From Lysobacter gummosus (GTDB lineage Bacteria; Pseudomonadota; Gammaproteobacteria; Xanthomonadales; Xanthomonadaceae): a stretch of DNA of 64,000 bases. Location: the NCBI RefSeq assembly GCF_001442805.1, contig NZ_CP011131.1:1612001-1676000 (forward strand). The letters run 5' to 3'. The translations under genes were made by a program, and so were the position numbers. The first letter of the stretch is position 1. Each line of letters begins with the position of its first letter. The notes beneath the pieces were generated by a model. That model was not told where the DNA came from. It was given only the letters and a program-made list of their open reading frames with translations, and ran no database searches. Shown piece after piece: positions 28,112 to 36,722 of the stretch.

Positions 28112-28134
28112 ATAGTTCCAATATTCGGAACTAT
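28112..28134. promoter_or_regulatory. Candidate ArsR operator between divergent genes
   Basis: ATAGTTCC and GGAACTAT form a perfect 8-bp inverted repeat with a 7-nt AT-rich centre. It lies 44 bp before the chosen ArsR start and 127 bp before the MFS start. The design (dyad with AATATTC centre) fits ArsR-type operators. The possible upstream ATG of the regulator at 28133 would overlap it, one reason to prefer the later start. Confidence 0.65.
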
Positions 28135-28177
28135 GGAAAATATAGCAGCAGGCCCCGGCTTGTTGCAAGCTGTCGCC

Positions 28178-28621
28178 ATGAGACCTCTGCATCATCCCGC
28201 CACCGACGACATCGAACTGACCACCGTGCTGTACGCGCTTGCCGATCCGGTGCGGTTGGGCCTGGTGCGCGGGCTCAGCAAGGATCAGCCGGTGTCGTGC
28301 ATCGGCGCCTGCATCGACGAGGAATTGCCGCGCGCGACGCTGTCGCGGCATTTCGATGTGCTGCGTTCGGCCGGCCTGGTTCATACCGTCAAATCCGGAA
28401 CGCAAAATCTCAATACCCTGCGCTGCGACGATCTGGAGCGCCGTTTCCCGGGCCTGCTGAGCGCGATCCTGCACTGCGCCGGCAGCGTGCCGGCGGCGAA
28501 ATATCCGGGCAAGACGCCGGCGGCGCCGGCAAAAAGCGCGGTTAAAGCGGCGGCCAAGCCCGCAGCGCGCGCCCGCCGCGGCGAGCCGGCGTCCGCGCGC
28601 GCCGGCAAGACCCGCGCATGA
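28178..28621 (+). CDS. ArsR-family transcriptional regulator
   Basis: A 147-residue winged-helix repressor. The ArsR fold runs from about residue 12 to 90 (VLYALADPVRLGLVRGL, DEELPRATLSRHFDVLRSAG, VHTVKSGTQNLNTLRCDDLE). Two cysteines in SCIGACIDE near the recognition helix, and two more further on, might bind a ligand. The classical metal motif ELCVCDL is absent, so it may sense a non-metal compound. The last 40 residues are a Lys/Ala/Arg-rich, histone-like tail, unusual for the family. The start at 28178 leaves the dyad operator free; the ATG at 28133 is the alternative. Confidence 0.8.
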   Translation: MRPLHHPATDDIELTTVLYALADPVRLGLVRGLSKDQPVSCIGACIDEELPRATLSRHFDVLRSAGLVHTVKSGTQNLNTLRCDDLERRFPGLLSAILHCAGSVPAAKYPGKTPAAPAKSAVKAAAKPAARARRGEPASARAGKTRA

Positions 28622-28822
28622 AAGCGCCTGCCGCGATACGGCGTTTTGCCGAAGCGGTTCACACTAATGAAGTTTCGTTGCCGGCTTATGCACTTCCATC
28701 AGCCGGCGCGATGGCGAAGCTGTTTATCGTGTCGTCCTCTCGCGCCGCCGCCCGCGCGGCGCGCGCATTCGCAACCGCGCGCGCAGGCGCGTCCCACGCT
28801 GAATTGACTGGATAGTCCCGCG

Positions 28823-30145
28823 ATGAGTGCTCTGTTCTCGGCCTGGTTCCGCATTCCGTTCTGGCAGCGCGTGGTCGGCGGCTTCGTGCTCGGCGCGCTG
28901 GCCGGCTGGGCCTTCGGCCATTCGGCCGAGACCTGGTTCGGGCCGCTGGGCGATCTGTACGTCACCCTGATCAAGATGATCGCGGTGCCGCTGGTGTTCT
29001 TCGCGGTGATCAACGCGGTGGCCTCGCTGCATGGACAGAAGTCGATTGCCGCGCTCGGCGGCCGCACCTTCCTGTGGTTCGCGCTGACCGCGGTGCTGGC
29101 GGTCGGCGTGGGCCTTGCGGTCGGCACGATCCTGCAACCGGGCACCGGCGTCATCGGCCTGGCGATGGATTCGTCCTACAAGCCGCGCGACGTGCCCAGC
29201 GTGACCAAGGTGCTGCTCGACGTGGTGCCGAGCAATCCGTTCTACGCCTTGACCGGCATCGGCACGACCAAGAACGCGGCCGGCGAAACCGTGCTCGCCG
29301 CCGGCAAGGGCTCGATCCTGCCGGTGATTTTCTTCGCCGCGCTGCTCGGCTTCGCCATGGTCAAGCTCGGCGAGAAAGTCGCCGGCGTGCGCAAGCTGGT
29401 CGGCGAAGCCAGCGAGCTGATGATCCAGGTCACCCGCTTCGTCCTGGAATTCACTCCGATCGGCACCTTCGGCCTGATCGCCGCGCTGGTGGGCGCGTAC
29501 GGTTTCGAAAAGCTGCTGCCGCTGGGCAATTTCGTCCTGGCGCTGTATCTGGCCTGCGGCATTCATATCGTCGTGGTCTACAGCGGCCTGCTGCTCGCGC
29601 ACGGCCTGAACCCGCTGAAGTTCTTCCGCGGCGCCGCGCCGGGCATGCAGGTGGCGTTCGTGAGTTCCTCCAGCTTCGCCGCGATGCCGGTGGCGATGCG
29701 TTCGATCACGCACAACCTCGGCGTCAACAAGGATTACGCCGCGTTCGCTTCGCCCCTGGGCGCGAGCATCAAGATGGACGGCTGCGGCGCGATCTATCCG
29801 GCGCTGTGCGCGGTGTTCATCGCGCAGTACACCGGCACGCCGTTGACCGCGGACCAGTACCTGATCGTGCTGATCGCCTCGGTGCTGGGCAGCTTCGGCA
29901 CCGCCGGCGTTCCCGGCACGGCGGTGATCATGGCCACCGTGGTGCTCAGCGCCGCCGGCCTGCCGCTGGAAACCATCGGCTATCTGTACGCCATCGACCG
30001 CATCCTCGACATGATGCGCACCATGACCAACGTGACCGGACAGATGCTGGTGCCGGTGCTGGTGGCGAAGGAAACCGGCCTGCTCGACCGCGCGGTGTAC
30101 GAGGCCGCGCCGACCAACGTCGGGATCGAGCAGGAAAACGCCTGA
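28823..30145 (+). CDS. Dicarboxylate/amino acid:cation symporter (DAACS)
   Basis: A 440-residue inner-membrane sodium- or proton-coupled carrier for glutamate, aspartate or C4-dicarboxylates. Family blocks are clear: LYVTLIKMIAVPLVFFAVI, the serine-rich reentrant hairpin VSSSSFAAMPVAMRS, and the unwound helix region KMDGCGAIYPALCAVF and FGTAGVPGTAVIM. Compared with GltP or DctA it has an insertion of about 30 residues after the third helix (ALTGIGTTKNAAGETVLAAG). No strong ribosome-binding site is seen. No neighbour fixes the substrate. Confidence 0.88.
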   Translation: MSALFSAWFRIPFWQRVVGGFVLGALAGWAFGHSAETWFGPLGDLYVTLIKMIAVPLVFFAVINAVASLHGQKSIAALGGRTFLWFALTAVLAVGVGLAVGTILQPGTGVIGLAMDSSYKPRDVPSVTKVLLDVVPSNPFYALTGIGTTKNAAGETVLAAGKGSILPVIFFAALLGFAMVKLGEKVAGVRKLVGEASELMIQVTRFVLEFTPIGTFGLIAALVGAYGFEKLLPLGNFVLALYLACGIHIVVVYSGLLLAHGLNPLKFFRGAAPGMQVAFVSSSSFAAMPVAMRSITHNLGVNKDYAAFASPLGASIKMDGCGAIYPALCAVFIAQYTGTPLTADQYLIVLIASVLGSFGTAGVPGTAVIMATVVLSAAGLPLETIGYLYAIDRILDMMRTMTNVTGQMLVPVLVAKETGLLDRAVYEAAPTNVGIEQENA

Positions 30146-30316
30146 GGCGGCATCGTTCGACGCGACTGCCGTCGAAGCCTGGGCCATGACGCGCCGCATT
30201 GGAGCGATGATGGCAGGATACGGAATCGTTCCTGGGACGGGATCGAGCCTGGCCCGAGAGCGGTTCGATTCGCGCTGAGTGTTGCGATATCGTCTTTCCA
30301 TTCGGAGGAAGAAACG

Positions 30317-30859
30317 ATGAGGTCATGGATGCCCGCGCTGTTGTTGGTGGCGCTCGCCGGATGCGCGAGCGCGCCGCGATCCGTCGAGCCGGCCTCGGAC
30401 CCGCGCAGCGGTGCCGTCGGCGTGCGTTCGATCGACAAGCTCATGCCGTCCGACGACCGCATGCAATTGGCCGACAACGAAACCTTTCAGATGCCGCTGG
30501 CCGAAGCGGCTAACGCGGTGCCGGTGTATCCGGCCGAGTTGTTGGCGCAGCGGTTGGCGCCTCAGACCGTGTGCCTGCGCGTGGCGATCGGCGCCGACGG
30601 GCGGGTCATGGACAGTCAGCCTATCGACGATGCGCAGGCCGGCTGCGCGATCGGGTCGGACCCGCGCTTCGTCGAGGCCGCGCGCGCCGCGGCGGCGCAA
30701 TGGCGCTTCGATCCTGCGTTCCGCTGCGTCTATCCGGGCGCGAAACCCGATGAGCAAGGCTGCGTGACCGGGAAGGAAGAGCCGGTGGCGGTGAGCCTGG
30801 CTTTCAGTTTCGTGTTCGAGCAGAAGGACGGCAAGGGGGCGGTGCGGGTCGGCGGTTGA
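30317..30859 (+). CDS. TonB-C-like lipoprotein
   Basis: A 180-residue lipoprotein. The signal ends in LVALAGCASAP (Cys16), preceded by an excellent ribosome-binding site (GGAGGAAG). Residues 65-135 resemble the C-terminal domain of TonB-type energy transducers (VPVYPAELLAQRL, VCLRVAIGADGRVMDS, AAAQWRFDPAF), with extra cysteines in CRCVY... and GCVTG that may form disulfides. It lacks the N-terminal membrane helix and proline spacer of TonB, so it cannot transmit proton-motive force in the usual way. Its role in the envelope is unknown. Confidence 0.72.
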   Translation: MRSWMPALLLVALAGCASAPRSVEPASDPRSGAVGVRSIDKLMPSDDRMQLADNETFQMPLAEAANAVPVYPAELLAQRLAPQTVCLRVAIGADGRVMDSQPIDDAQAGCAIGSDPRFVEAARAAAAQWRFDPAFRCVYPGAKPDEQGCVTGKEEPVAVSLAFSFVFEQKDGKGAVRVGG

Positions 30860-30884
30860 GGGCTTCCCACAAAAACAGCGCCGC

Positions 30885-31373
30885 TCAAATCCGCGAAAAC
30901 TTCCAGGACACCATCCGCCCGTCGCGATACGGCATCACTCCATGGAACGGCCGCGGGTCGGCGTCGAACACCAGCGGCAGGAATTCGCGGTCGCCTTCCC
31001 ACATCGGCAGCTCGTGCAGGCGCTCGATGTCCACCCACTCCAGCGTGCCTTCGGGATTGCTCGCGAACGGCGCGCCCTGGAAGGCGGTGATGGTGAACAC
31101 GAAGCCCAGCCAGTCCTCGCCATGCTTGCCGAAGCCCGGCCAGCTGATGGTGCCGCGCAACTGCATGGCGGTGCAGTCGATGCCGGCTTCCTCGAAGATC
31201 TCGCGGCGCATGCCCGCGACCACGTCTTCGTCGGCCTCGAGCTTGCCGCCCAGGCCGTTGTACTTGCCCAACTGGTGATCGTCGGGGCGGGCGTTGCGAT
31301 GGACCATCAGCACTTGGCGGCCATCGGGCGAAATCACGTAGCCCAGGGTGGCCACGATAGGCGTGTACGGCAT
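30885..31373 (-). CDS. Nudix hydrolase (8-oxo-dGTP diphosphatase-like)
   Basis: A 162-residue pyrophosphohydrolase. The Nudix box is complete: G-KLEAD-E-DVVAGMR-REIFEEAGI, preceded by RNARPDDHQLGKYNGLGG. The start at 31373 (MPYTPIVATLGYVI) matches the usual N-terminus of the bacterial 8-oxo-dGTPase/ADP-ribose-type members; the 40-codon extension upstream has no homology. The likely role is cleaning oxidised nucleotides from the cytoplasmic pool, though Nudix substrates cannot be fixed from sequence. It is convergent with the TonB-C-like gene (25 bp apart) and divergent from the M16 pair. Confidence 0.85.
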   Translation of the reverse strand: MPYTPIVATLGYVISPDGRQVLMVHRNARPDDHQLGKYNGLGGKLEADEDVVAGMRREIFEEAGIDCTAMQLRGTISWPGFGKHGEDWLGFVFTITAFQGAPFASNPEGTLEWVDIERLHELPMWEGDREFLPLVFDADPRPFHGVMPYRDGRMVSWKFSRI

Positions 31374-31601
31374 CGGGGGATCGGCGTCGGAAAGGGCGCA
31401 GCGGGACTGCAGGCGCACAGTGTCGGCGATTCGTCCGGCAACGGCCAGCGGCGCCGGTCTCCCCACGTGACTTTCGACCTGCTCCGGTGTCATCGGCGCG
31501 GGTTAAGGTGCCCGGGCCCGCGGCGGCGGCGCCGGCATGCGGCCATAATCGCCACGGATCCATCACGATCCGAATATCTCGACAAGGACAGGGAGCACTC
31601 C

Positions 31602-33035
31602 ATGCGCAAGCGTCACCTGAGCGTGCTGCTGGCCGGCCTGACCACGATCACGACCGCCGCGTTCGCTACAGCGTCCGCGGCCGAGAGCGATCGCTGGCAA
31701 GTGCCGGTGGCGGTCAAGAAACTCGACAACGGACTGACCGTGGTCGTATCGCAGGATCACACCTCGCCGACCGTCGGCATCAGCGTGGTCTATCACGTCG
31801 GCATGCGGCTGGAGCCCAAGAACCGCACCGGCTTCGCGCACCTGTTCGAGCACCTGATGTTCCAGGGCACGCCGGTTGCGCCGAAGGGTGTGTTCGACAA
31901 GGTCATCAGCGGCGGCGGCGGACGCAACAACGGCTCGACCCGTCCGGACTTCACCAACTACATCGAAGTCGCGCCGGTATCGGCGCTGGACCGCCTGCTG
32001 TGGCTGGAAGCGGATCGGATGAAGACCCTGGACTTCAATCCGACCACGCTGAAGAACCAGCAGGACGTGGTCAAGGAAGAAATCCGCGTCAACGTGAAGA
32101 ACCAGCCCTACGGCGGCTTCATGTGGATCGATATCGGCCAGCACGCCTTCCAGAAGTGGGAGAACAATCACGACGGCTACGGCAGCTTCCAGGATCTGGA
32201 AAACGCCAGCCTGGCCGACGTGCAGTCGTTCCACCGCGATTACTACGGCCCCAACAACGCCGTGCTTGGCATCGCCGGCGACATCAGCCCGGCCGAGGCG
32301 TTCGCGCTGGCCGACAAGTACTTCGGCGCGGTCCCGGGCCGCCCGACGCCGGCCGCGCCGGATTACAACGAAGGCCTCAACACCGCCGAGAAGCGCATCA
32401 ACCAGACCGATGCGCTGGCGCAGGTGCCGGCGATCGCCGCCGCCTGGAAGATGCCGGCGCGCGGCAGCCGCGATCACGCGCCGATGGCGGTGCTGGGCAA
32501 CGTGCTGGCCGGCGACGACGCTTCGCGTCTGTATCAGGGCCTGGTCAAGCAGCGCCAGATCGCCTTGAACGTCGAGCCGCTGTACGGCCTGGTCGATCCG
32601 TGGACCTACAACGGCCCCACGCTCTACACCTTGTTCGCGCTGTACAAGCCCGATACCAACGCCGACGCGGTGCTGGGCGCGATCGATGAGGAAGTGGCCA
32701 AGATCGCCCGCGACGGCGTCGATGCGGCCACGCTCAAACGGGTCAAGACCAAGATGCTGGCCGACTGGTACAACGGCCTGGAGAGTTTCATCGAGCGCGC
32801 CAACACCATCGCGCTTATGCAGACCCTGTGGGGCGACGCCAACGTGGTCAACAAGATCCCGGGCCTGATCGAAGGCGTGACTTCGGCCGATCTGCAGCGC
32901 GTGGCCAAGACCTATCTGACCCGCGCCAACCGCACCGTGATCGATCGCCGGCCGGCCGCGATGGCCGCCGCCGCGCCCGCGGCCAAGGCCGACGCCGCGC
33001 CCTCCCAGACGGCCGCGCCGTCGGGCAAGAACTGA
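31602..33035 (+). CDS. M16 zinc peptidase, catalytic subunit
   Basis: A 477-residue exported M16 (pitrilysin-family) peptidase. A signal peptide (LSVLLAGLTTITTAAFATASA) is followed by the inverted zinc motif HLFEH at residues 80-84 and the distal Glu region VKEEIRVNVKNQPYGG. It contains two M16 domains, the second from about residue 210, and an Ala/Pro-rich tail. The next gene, 11 bp downstream, encodes a similar protein without the zinc motif. Together they probably form the periplasmic heterodimer typical of this family, which degrades short peptides. Confidence 0.88.
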   Translation: MRKRHLSVLLAGLTTITTAAFATASAAESDRWQVPVAVKKLDNGLTVVVSQDHTSPTVGISVVYHVGMRLEPKNRTGFAHLFEHLMFQGTPVAPKGVFDKVISGGGGRNNGSTRPDFTNYIEVAPVSALDRLLWLEADRMKTLDFNPTTLKNQQDVVKEEIRVNVKNQPYGGFMWIDIGQHAFQKWENNHDGYGSFQDLENASLADVQSFHRDYYGPNNAVLGIAGDISPAEAFALADKYFGAVPGRPTPAAPDYNEGLNTAEKRINQTDALAQVPAIAAAWKMPARGSRDHAPMAVLGNVLAGDDASRLYQGLVKQRQIALNVEPLYGLVDPWTYNGPTLYTLFALYKPDTNADAVLGAIDEEVAKIARDGVDAATLKRVKTKMLADWYNGLESFIERANTIALMQTLWGDANVVNKIPGLIEGVTSADLQRVAKTYLTRANRTVIDRRPAAMAAAAPAAKADAAPSQTAAPSGKN

Positions 33036-33046
33036 GGACCCGCGCC

Positions 33047-34471
33047 ATGAGAATCCACACCAATTCGCTCGCGTTGTCGTTGTCGCTGGCCCTGACTCTT
33101 ATCGCCGGCGCCGCCGCGGCCGGCCCCACCGCCAAGCTGCCCGAGCGCCTGCCGCCGCTGGCCGCCGACAAGGCGCTGCCGGTGCCGCAGATCGCGCAGA
33201 AAACCCTCGCCAACGGCCTGCAGGTCTGGGTCGTGCCGCGCCAGGGACTGCCGCGCGTGGACTTCGCCCTGACCGTGCGCAACGCCGGCTATGCCAGCGA
33301 CGCCACCGACGCGCCGGGCTTCTCCGCGCTGTACTCCGGCCTGCTGGTCGAAGGCACCGCCAAGCGCGACGCCAAGGCCATCGCCGAAGCCGCGCAGAGC
33401 TACGGCGGCGTGATCGGCGCGATGCCGTATAACGACGGCCTGACCCTCAGCGGTTATGCGCTGCCGTCGCAGGCCGCATCGATGATGCAACTGCTGTCGG
33501 AAGTCGCCGAAGGCGCGAGCTTTCCCGACGATGAGGTCAAGCTGGCCAAGGCCAATGCCCTGCAGGGCCTGAAGGCGCAGCAGTCGCAGCCTTCGTTCAA
33601 GGCCACGCGCGCGCTGCTGGCGACGACCTACGGCGATCATCCCTACGCGCGCACACAGCCCACCGAGGCGGCGATCAACGCCGTCACCGCCGAGACGATG
33701 CGTGCCGAGCATGCGCGTCGCTTCCGTCCCGACCGCGCGCTGCTGGTGGTGACCGGGCGGATCAGCGCCGAGGAAGGCTTCAAGTCCGCCGAAGCCGCAT
33801 TCGGCGACTGGAAAGCCAGCGGCGAGCCGATCGCCGACGTCGCACCCGCGCGCAGTTCGGCGCCGGCGCAGCGTGTGTTCGTGCAGCGCGACGGCAGCGT
33901 GCAATCGGCGCTGCGCCTGGGCCGTCCGGCCATCGCCGCCACCGATGCCGACTACATTCCGGCGCAACTGGCCGGCATCGTGCTCGGCGGCGGTTTCAGC
34001 AGCCGTCTGATGCAGAAGCTGCGCGAGGAGAAGGGCTACACCTACGGCGCGCGCGGCGGACTCAGCGCGTTCCGCGCCGGCGGCGCGGTGCAGGCCTCGG
34101 CGGACGTGCGCAACGAAGTCACCGGCGCGGCGATCGGCGAGTTCATCTACGAGCTCGGCCGCCTCAGCGACTATCCGGTGCCGGCGCAGGAGCTGGAAGA
34201 CACCAAGCGTTACGTCGCCGGCGGTTACCTGATCAACAACCAGCTGCAGGCCTCGGTGGCGTCGTCGTTGGCCAGCAACTGGCTGTACGGCCTGCCGCCG
34301 GAGTTCCTCGGCGAGTACGTGCCGAAGGTCCGCGCCGTGAGCGCCGAGCAGGTGCAGGCGATGGCTAAGAAGTATTACGCCGTCAAGGATCAGTCGATCA
34401 TCGTGGTCGGCGACTACAAGGCGGTGCAGTCGCAGCTCAAGGAGTACGGCGAGTTCAAGCAGGAGAAGTGA
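33047..34471 (+). CDS. M16 peptidase-like protein, non-catalytic partner
   Basis: A 474-residue exported M16-like protein. The signal peptide is LALSLSLALTLIAGAAAAGP. The position of the zinc motif reads FSALYSGLLVEGT, with no HxxEH, so it should be inactive on its own. It keeps the second-domain signature of substrate-binding subunits (FSSRLMQKLREEKGYTYGAR). Its coupling to the preceding active gene (11-bp gap, GAGGA overlapping the upstream stop) fits the two-subunit M16B arrangement. A clear terminator follows. Confidence 0.87.
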   Translation: MRIHTNSLALSLSLALTLIAGAAAAGPTAKLPERLPPLAADKALPVPQIAQKTLANGLQVWVVPRQGLPRVDFALTVRNAGYASDATDAPGFSALYSGLLVEGTAKRDAKAIAEAAQSYGGVIGAMPYNDGLTLSGYALPSQAASMMQLLSEVAEGASFPDDEVKLAKANALQGLKAQQSQPSFKATRALLATTYGDHPYARTQPTEAAINAVTAETMRAEHARRFRPDRALLVVTGRISAEEGFKSAEAAFGDWKASGEPIADVAPARSSAPAQRVFVQRDGSVQSALRLGRPAIAATDADYIPAQLAGIVLGGGFSSRLMQKLREEKGYTYGARGGLSAFRAGGAVQASADVRNEVTGAAIGEFIYELGRLSDYPVPAQELEDTKRYVAGGYLINNQLQASVASSLASNWLYGLPPEFLGEYVPKVRAVSAEQVQAMAKKYYAVKDQSIIVVGDYKAVQSQLKEYGEFKQEK

Positions 34472-34539
34472 GTTCGCGGCTGATGGGTGGCGGGTGCGGC
34501 TGACGGGTTGTCGGCGTGCTTGCGATCTTCGCGACAGAC

Positions 34540-34572
34540 AAAAGCCCCGGCCGTTCGCGGTCGGGGCTTTTT
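34540..34572 (+). terminator. Rho-independent terminator after the M16 pair
   Basis: AAAAGCCCCG and CGGGGCTTTT with an inner GC-paired loop, ending in T5, lie 70 bp after the stop codon. Confidence 0.85.
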
Positions 34573-34629
34573 GGTTTTGGTCGTTGTCTGCGCGGAAGCG
34601 CAACTTGGGCGGAATCCGTTTTTTTTGCT

Positions 34630-34862
34630 CGTCATTCCCGCGAACGCGGGAATCCAGGCTGCGCGGAAGCGGCAATTTGGACGGAATCCGCTTTTTTTTG
34701 CTCGTCATTCCCGCGAACGCGGGAATCCAGGGCCTTTCGTGCGAAAGAGAGAGAAGTCTGTCGAATGCGATTCCGTGTTCAATCGCTTCAAAGCAGACCA
34801 TGCCGAGACTTCTTGCTTTCTCGCACGAAAGGCCCTGGATTCCCGCGTTCGCGGGAATGACG
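34630..34862. repeat. ATTCCCGCG dyad repeats, with a long facing pair
   Basis: Copies lie at 34630-34657 and 34703-34730 (same orientation) and 34835-34862 (inverted). The second and third are extended by further inverted sequence (CCAGGGCCTTTCGTGCGA against TCGCACGAAAGGCCCTGG, then GAAGTCT against AGACTTC). Together they form a hairpin of roughly 160 nt, which looks like a small non-coding MITE-like element. The first two copies are also preceded by similar sequence (GGAATCCG followed by a T-run and GCTCGTCATT), which suggests local duplication. Confidence 0.85.
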
Positions 34863-34884
34863 GCTTTGGTGTGAGTATTTCGAC

Positions 34885-34956
34885 AGTCCGAGTCCGAGTC
34901 CGAGTCCGAGTCCGAATCCGAATCCGAGTCGAGTCGAGTCGAGTCGAGTCGAGTCC
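34885..34956. repeat. Tandem hexamer array grading into a pentamer array
   Basis: Seven units of AGTCCG/AATCCG (34885-34926) are followed directly by five AGTCG units and a partial one (34927-34956). The array ends 9 bp from the stop codon of the leftward membrane-protein gene. Such repeats are prone to slippage. Confidence 0.9.
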
Positions 34957-34965
34957 TCAACCCCC

Positions 34966-35403
34966 TCAATCGAAATACTTGATAACAATCCGCACCGCGA
35001 TCCCCGCGAACAGCAAACCGACGAACCCAAACAACAACCCGCTAAGAAAAATCCCGTGCCCGCCCGGAAACGCGCCGACGATGCCTCCGGTGACCAAGGC
35101 ATACAGCCCGTACACCGGAATGAAGATCAGCCGCGCCGCCCACACGCCGCGTTCGCGGCTTTGCTCGCGCGGCAGAGGATTGCCGGTCGCGGCCCAGCGC
35201 ATGGCCATGCGCGCCAGGACGATCGGCGCGAACAGCAGCGCGACCGCTTCGAGCGCCTTGTAGCCCACGATCACGCCGACGGCGAGCATCGCCCCGCCGA
35301 TCAGCATCGCCAGCGGATCGCCCGGCGCGCCGAAATGCGCCAGCCCGGCGCCGATCGCGAACGCGGCCACGAATACGCCCACGCCGTAGTACACCTGTTT
35401 CAT
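34966..35403 (-). CDS. Small membrane protein of unknown function
   Basis: A 145-residue protein with about four hydrophobic helices (YYGVGVFVAAFAIGAGLAHF, LAMLIGGAMLAVGVIVGYKA, IFIPVYGLYALVTGGIVGAF and IFLSGLLFGFVGLLFAGIAV). A positively charged loop (RMAMRWAATGNPLPREQSRER) lies between the helix pairs. I do not recognise the family. It is divergent from the FMN reductase gene, 164 bp away, and its 3-prime end abuts a microsatellite. Confidence 0.7.
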   Translation of the reverse strand: MKQVYYGVGVFVAAFAIGAGLAHFGAPGDPLAMLIGGAMLAVGVIVGYKALEAVALLFAPIVLARMAMRWAATGNPLPREQSRERGVWAARLIFIPVYGLYALVTGGIVGAFPGGHGIFLSGLLFGFVGLLFAGIAVRIVIKYFD

Positions 35404-35567
35404 CGTCGCCCCTGGTTCGCCTGGATGATGCCCGCGCCGGTCGCCGGGCTTGTCGCCGCGTCCGCGCCCGTCGGGCCGCGCCGAGCATCGCGCCGCGGCG
35501 TCCGTGTTTCAAGCGTTCGCCTTCGCCGTTGCTCGCGCATAATGCCCGCCTTGCCACGGAGGACCGT

Positions 35568-36197
35568 ATGTCTGCCGCCAGCCCGCTCGCCGATCCGCCC
35601 GCTGCCCCGCGTCTGCTCGCCTTCGCCGGCAGTCTGCGCTCGGGGTCTTACAACCGCCGCCTGATCCCGGTGCTGGTCGAAGGCGCGCGCGCCGCCGGCG
35701 CTCAGGTCACCCATATCGAACTGCGCGATTACTCGCTGCCGATCTACGACGGCGACATCGAAGCCGAAGGCCTGCCCGACAACGCCCGGCGCCTGCAGGC
35801 GCTGATGGCCGAGCACGATGGCCTGCTGATCTCCACGCCCGAGTACAACGGCTCGATGCCGGCCTTGGTCAAGAACACGCTCGACTGGATTTCGCGGCCG
35901 CTCGGCGACGGGCGTTCGGGCACCTCGCTGTTTACGGACAAGGTCGCCGGCATCGTTTCCGCCTCGCCCGGGCCGCTGGGCGGAATGCGCTCGCTGCTGG
36001 TCCTGCGCGACGCGCTGGCCAAGCTGGGCCTGATCGTGGTGCCGCAACAGGTCGCGGTTGGCCAGGCCGGGGAGAAGCTGCTCGATTACGGCCAACTCGG
36101 CGACGAGCGCGCGCGCGAAGCGGTGCATCGCGTCGGCGCCGCGGTGGTGCGGCATCTGCACGTCTACAACCCATCCATCGCCGGAGCCCGCGCATGA
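35568..36197 (+). CDS. NADPH-dependent FMN reductase-family flavoprotein
   Basis: A 209-residue flavodoxin-fold reductase (ChrR/YieF-like). The phosphate-binding loop of FMN is visible in FAGSLRSGSYNRRL, and the ribityl/isoalloxazine contacts in STPEYNGSMPALVKNTLDWIS. Such enzymes reduce quinones, chromate or azo dyes with NAD(P)H in the cytoplasm and often protect against oxidative stress. The start at 35568 follows ACGGAGGACCGT, a strong ribosome-binding site. Its stop overlaps the thioesterase start (ATGA). Confidence 0.88.
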   Translation: MSAASPLADPPAAPRLLAFAGSLRSGSYNRRLIPVLVEGARAAGAQVTHIELRDYSLPIYDGDIEAEGLPDNARRLQALMAEHDGLLISTPEYNGSMPALVKNTLDWISRPLGDGRSGTSLFTDKVAGIVSASPGPLGGMRSLLVLRDALAKLGLIVVPQQVAVGQAGEKLLDYGQLGDERAREAVHRVGAAVVRHLHVYNPSIAGARA

Positions 36198-36691
36198 AAG
36201 GCCAGCAACGCGAATTGAACCTGCGCTTCCTCGCCCAGCCCACCGACGTCAACTACGGCGGCAAGGTCCACGGCGGCATGGTGATGAAGTGGATCGACCA
36301 GGCCGGCTATGCCGCCGCGGTGGGTTGGAGCGGCAAGTACAGCGTCACCGTCGCCGTCGGCGGCATCCGCTTCGTCGCCCCGATCCGCATCAGCGACTTG
36401 GTGACCGTGCACACCAAGCTGATCCTGACCGGCAACAGCAGCATGCATTTCGCCGTCGACGTGAAAGCGCGCGACCCGGGCCTGGACGACGGCGAGCCGG
36501 AAGAGCGGTTGTGCACGCACTGCGTGATCGTGTTCGTGGCGATGGATCAGGTCGAGGGCAAGCCGACGGCGGTGCCGTCGTGGACGCCGGAGACCGAGGA
36601 CGACAAGCGCCTGGCCGAGTACGCGCTCAAGGTCATGGAACTGAGCAAGGGCATCGAGGCTACGGTGGAGCGGTACGTCAAGGAAGGTTGA
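36194..36691 (+). CDS. Acyl-CoA thioesterase, hotdog fold (YciA/ACOT type)
   Basis: A 165-residue hotdog-fold thioesterase that hydrolyses acyl-CoA to free acid and CoA. The family signature PTDVNYGGKVHGGMVMKWIDQ contains the catalytic Asn/Asp region and the central helix HGGMVMKWIDQAGYAAA, followed by the strands VGGIRFVAPIRISDLVTVHT. The length is within the usual range of bacterial ACOT-like proteins. It is translationally coupled to the flavoprotein gene by a 4-bp overlap. The metabolic link between them is not evident. An IS-interrupted repeat begins 15 bp after its stop. Confidence 0.87.
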   Translation: MKGQQRELNLRFLAQPTDVNYGGKVHGGMVMKWIDQAGYAAAVGWSGKYSVTVAVGGIRFVAPIRISDLVTVHTKLILTGNSSMHFAVDVKARDPGLDDGEPEERLCTHCVIVFVAMDQVEGKPTAVPSWTPETEDDKRLAEYALKVMELSKGIEATVERYVKEG

Positions 36692-36722
36692 TTCGGTACT
36701 TGCTGTTCCCCCCTTTGAAAAA

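Noticed and set aside
34885..34956. Origin or iteron array
   Set aside because: The repeats are simple hexamer/pentamer slippage units without DnaA boxes or a replication gene nearby.
34472..34965. A tRNA or small RNA gene in the repeat-rich gap after the M16 genes
   Set aside because: No cloverleaf or GTTCGA-type T-loop is visible; the structure present is fully explained by a terminator and dyad repeats.
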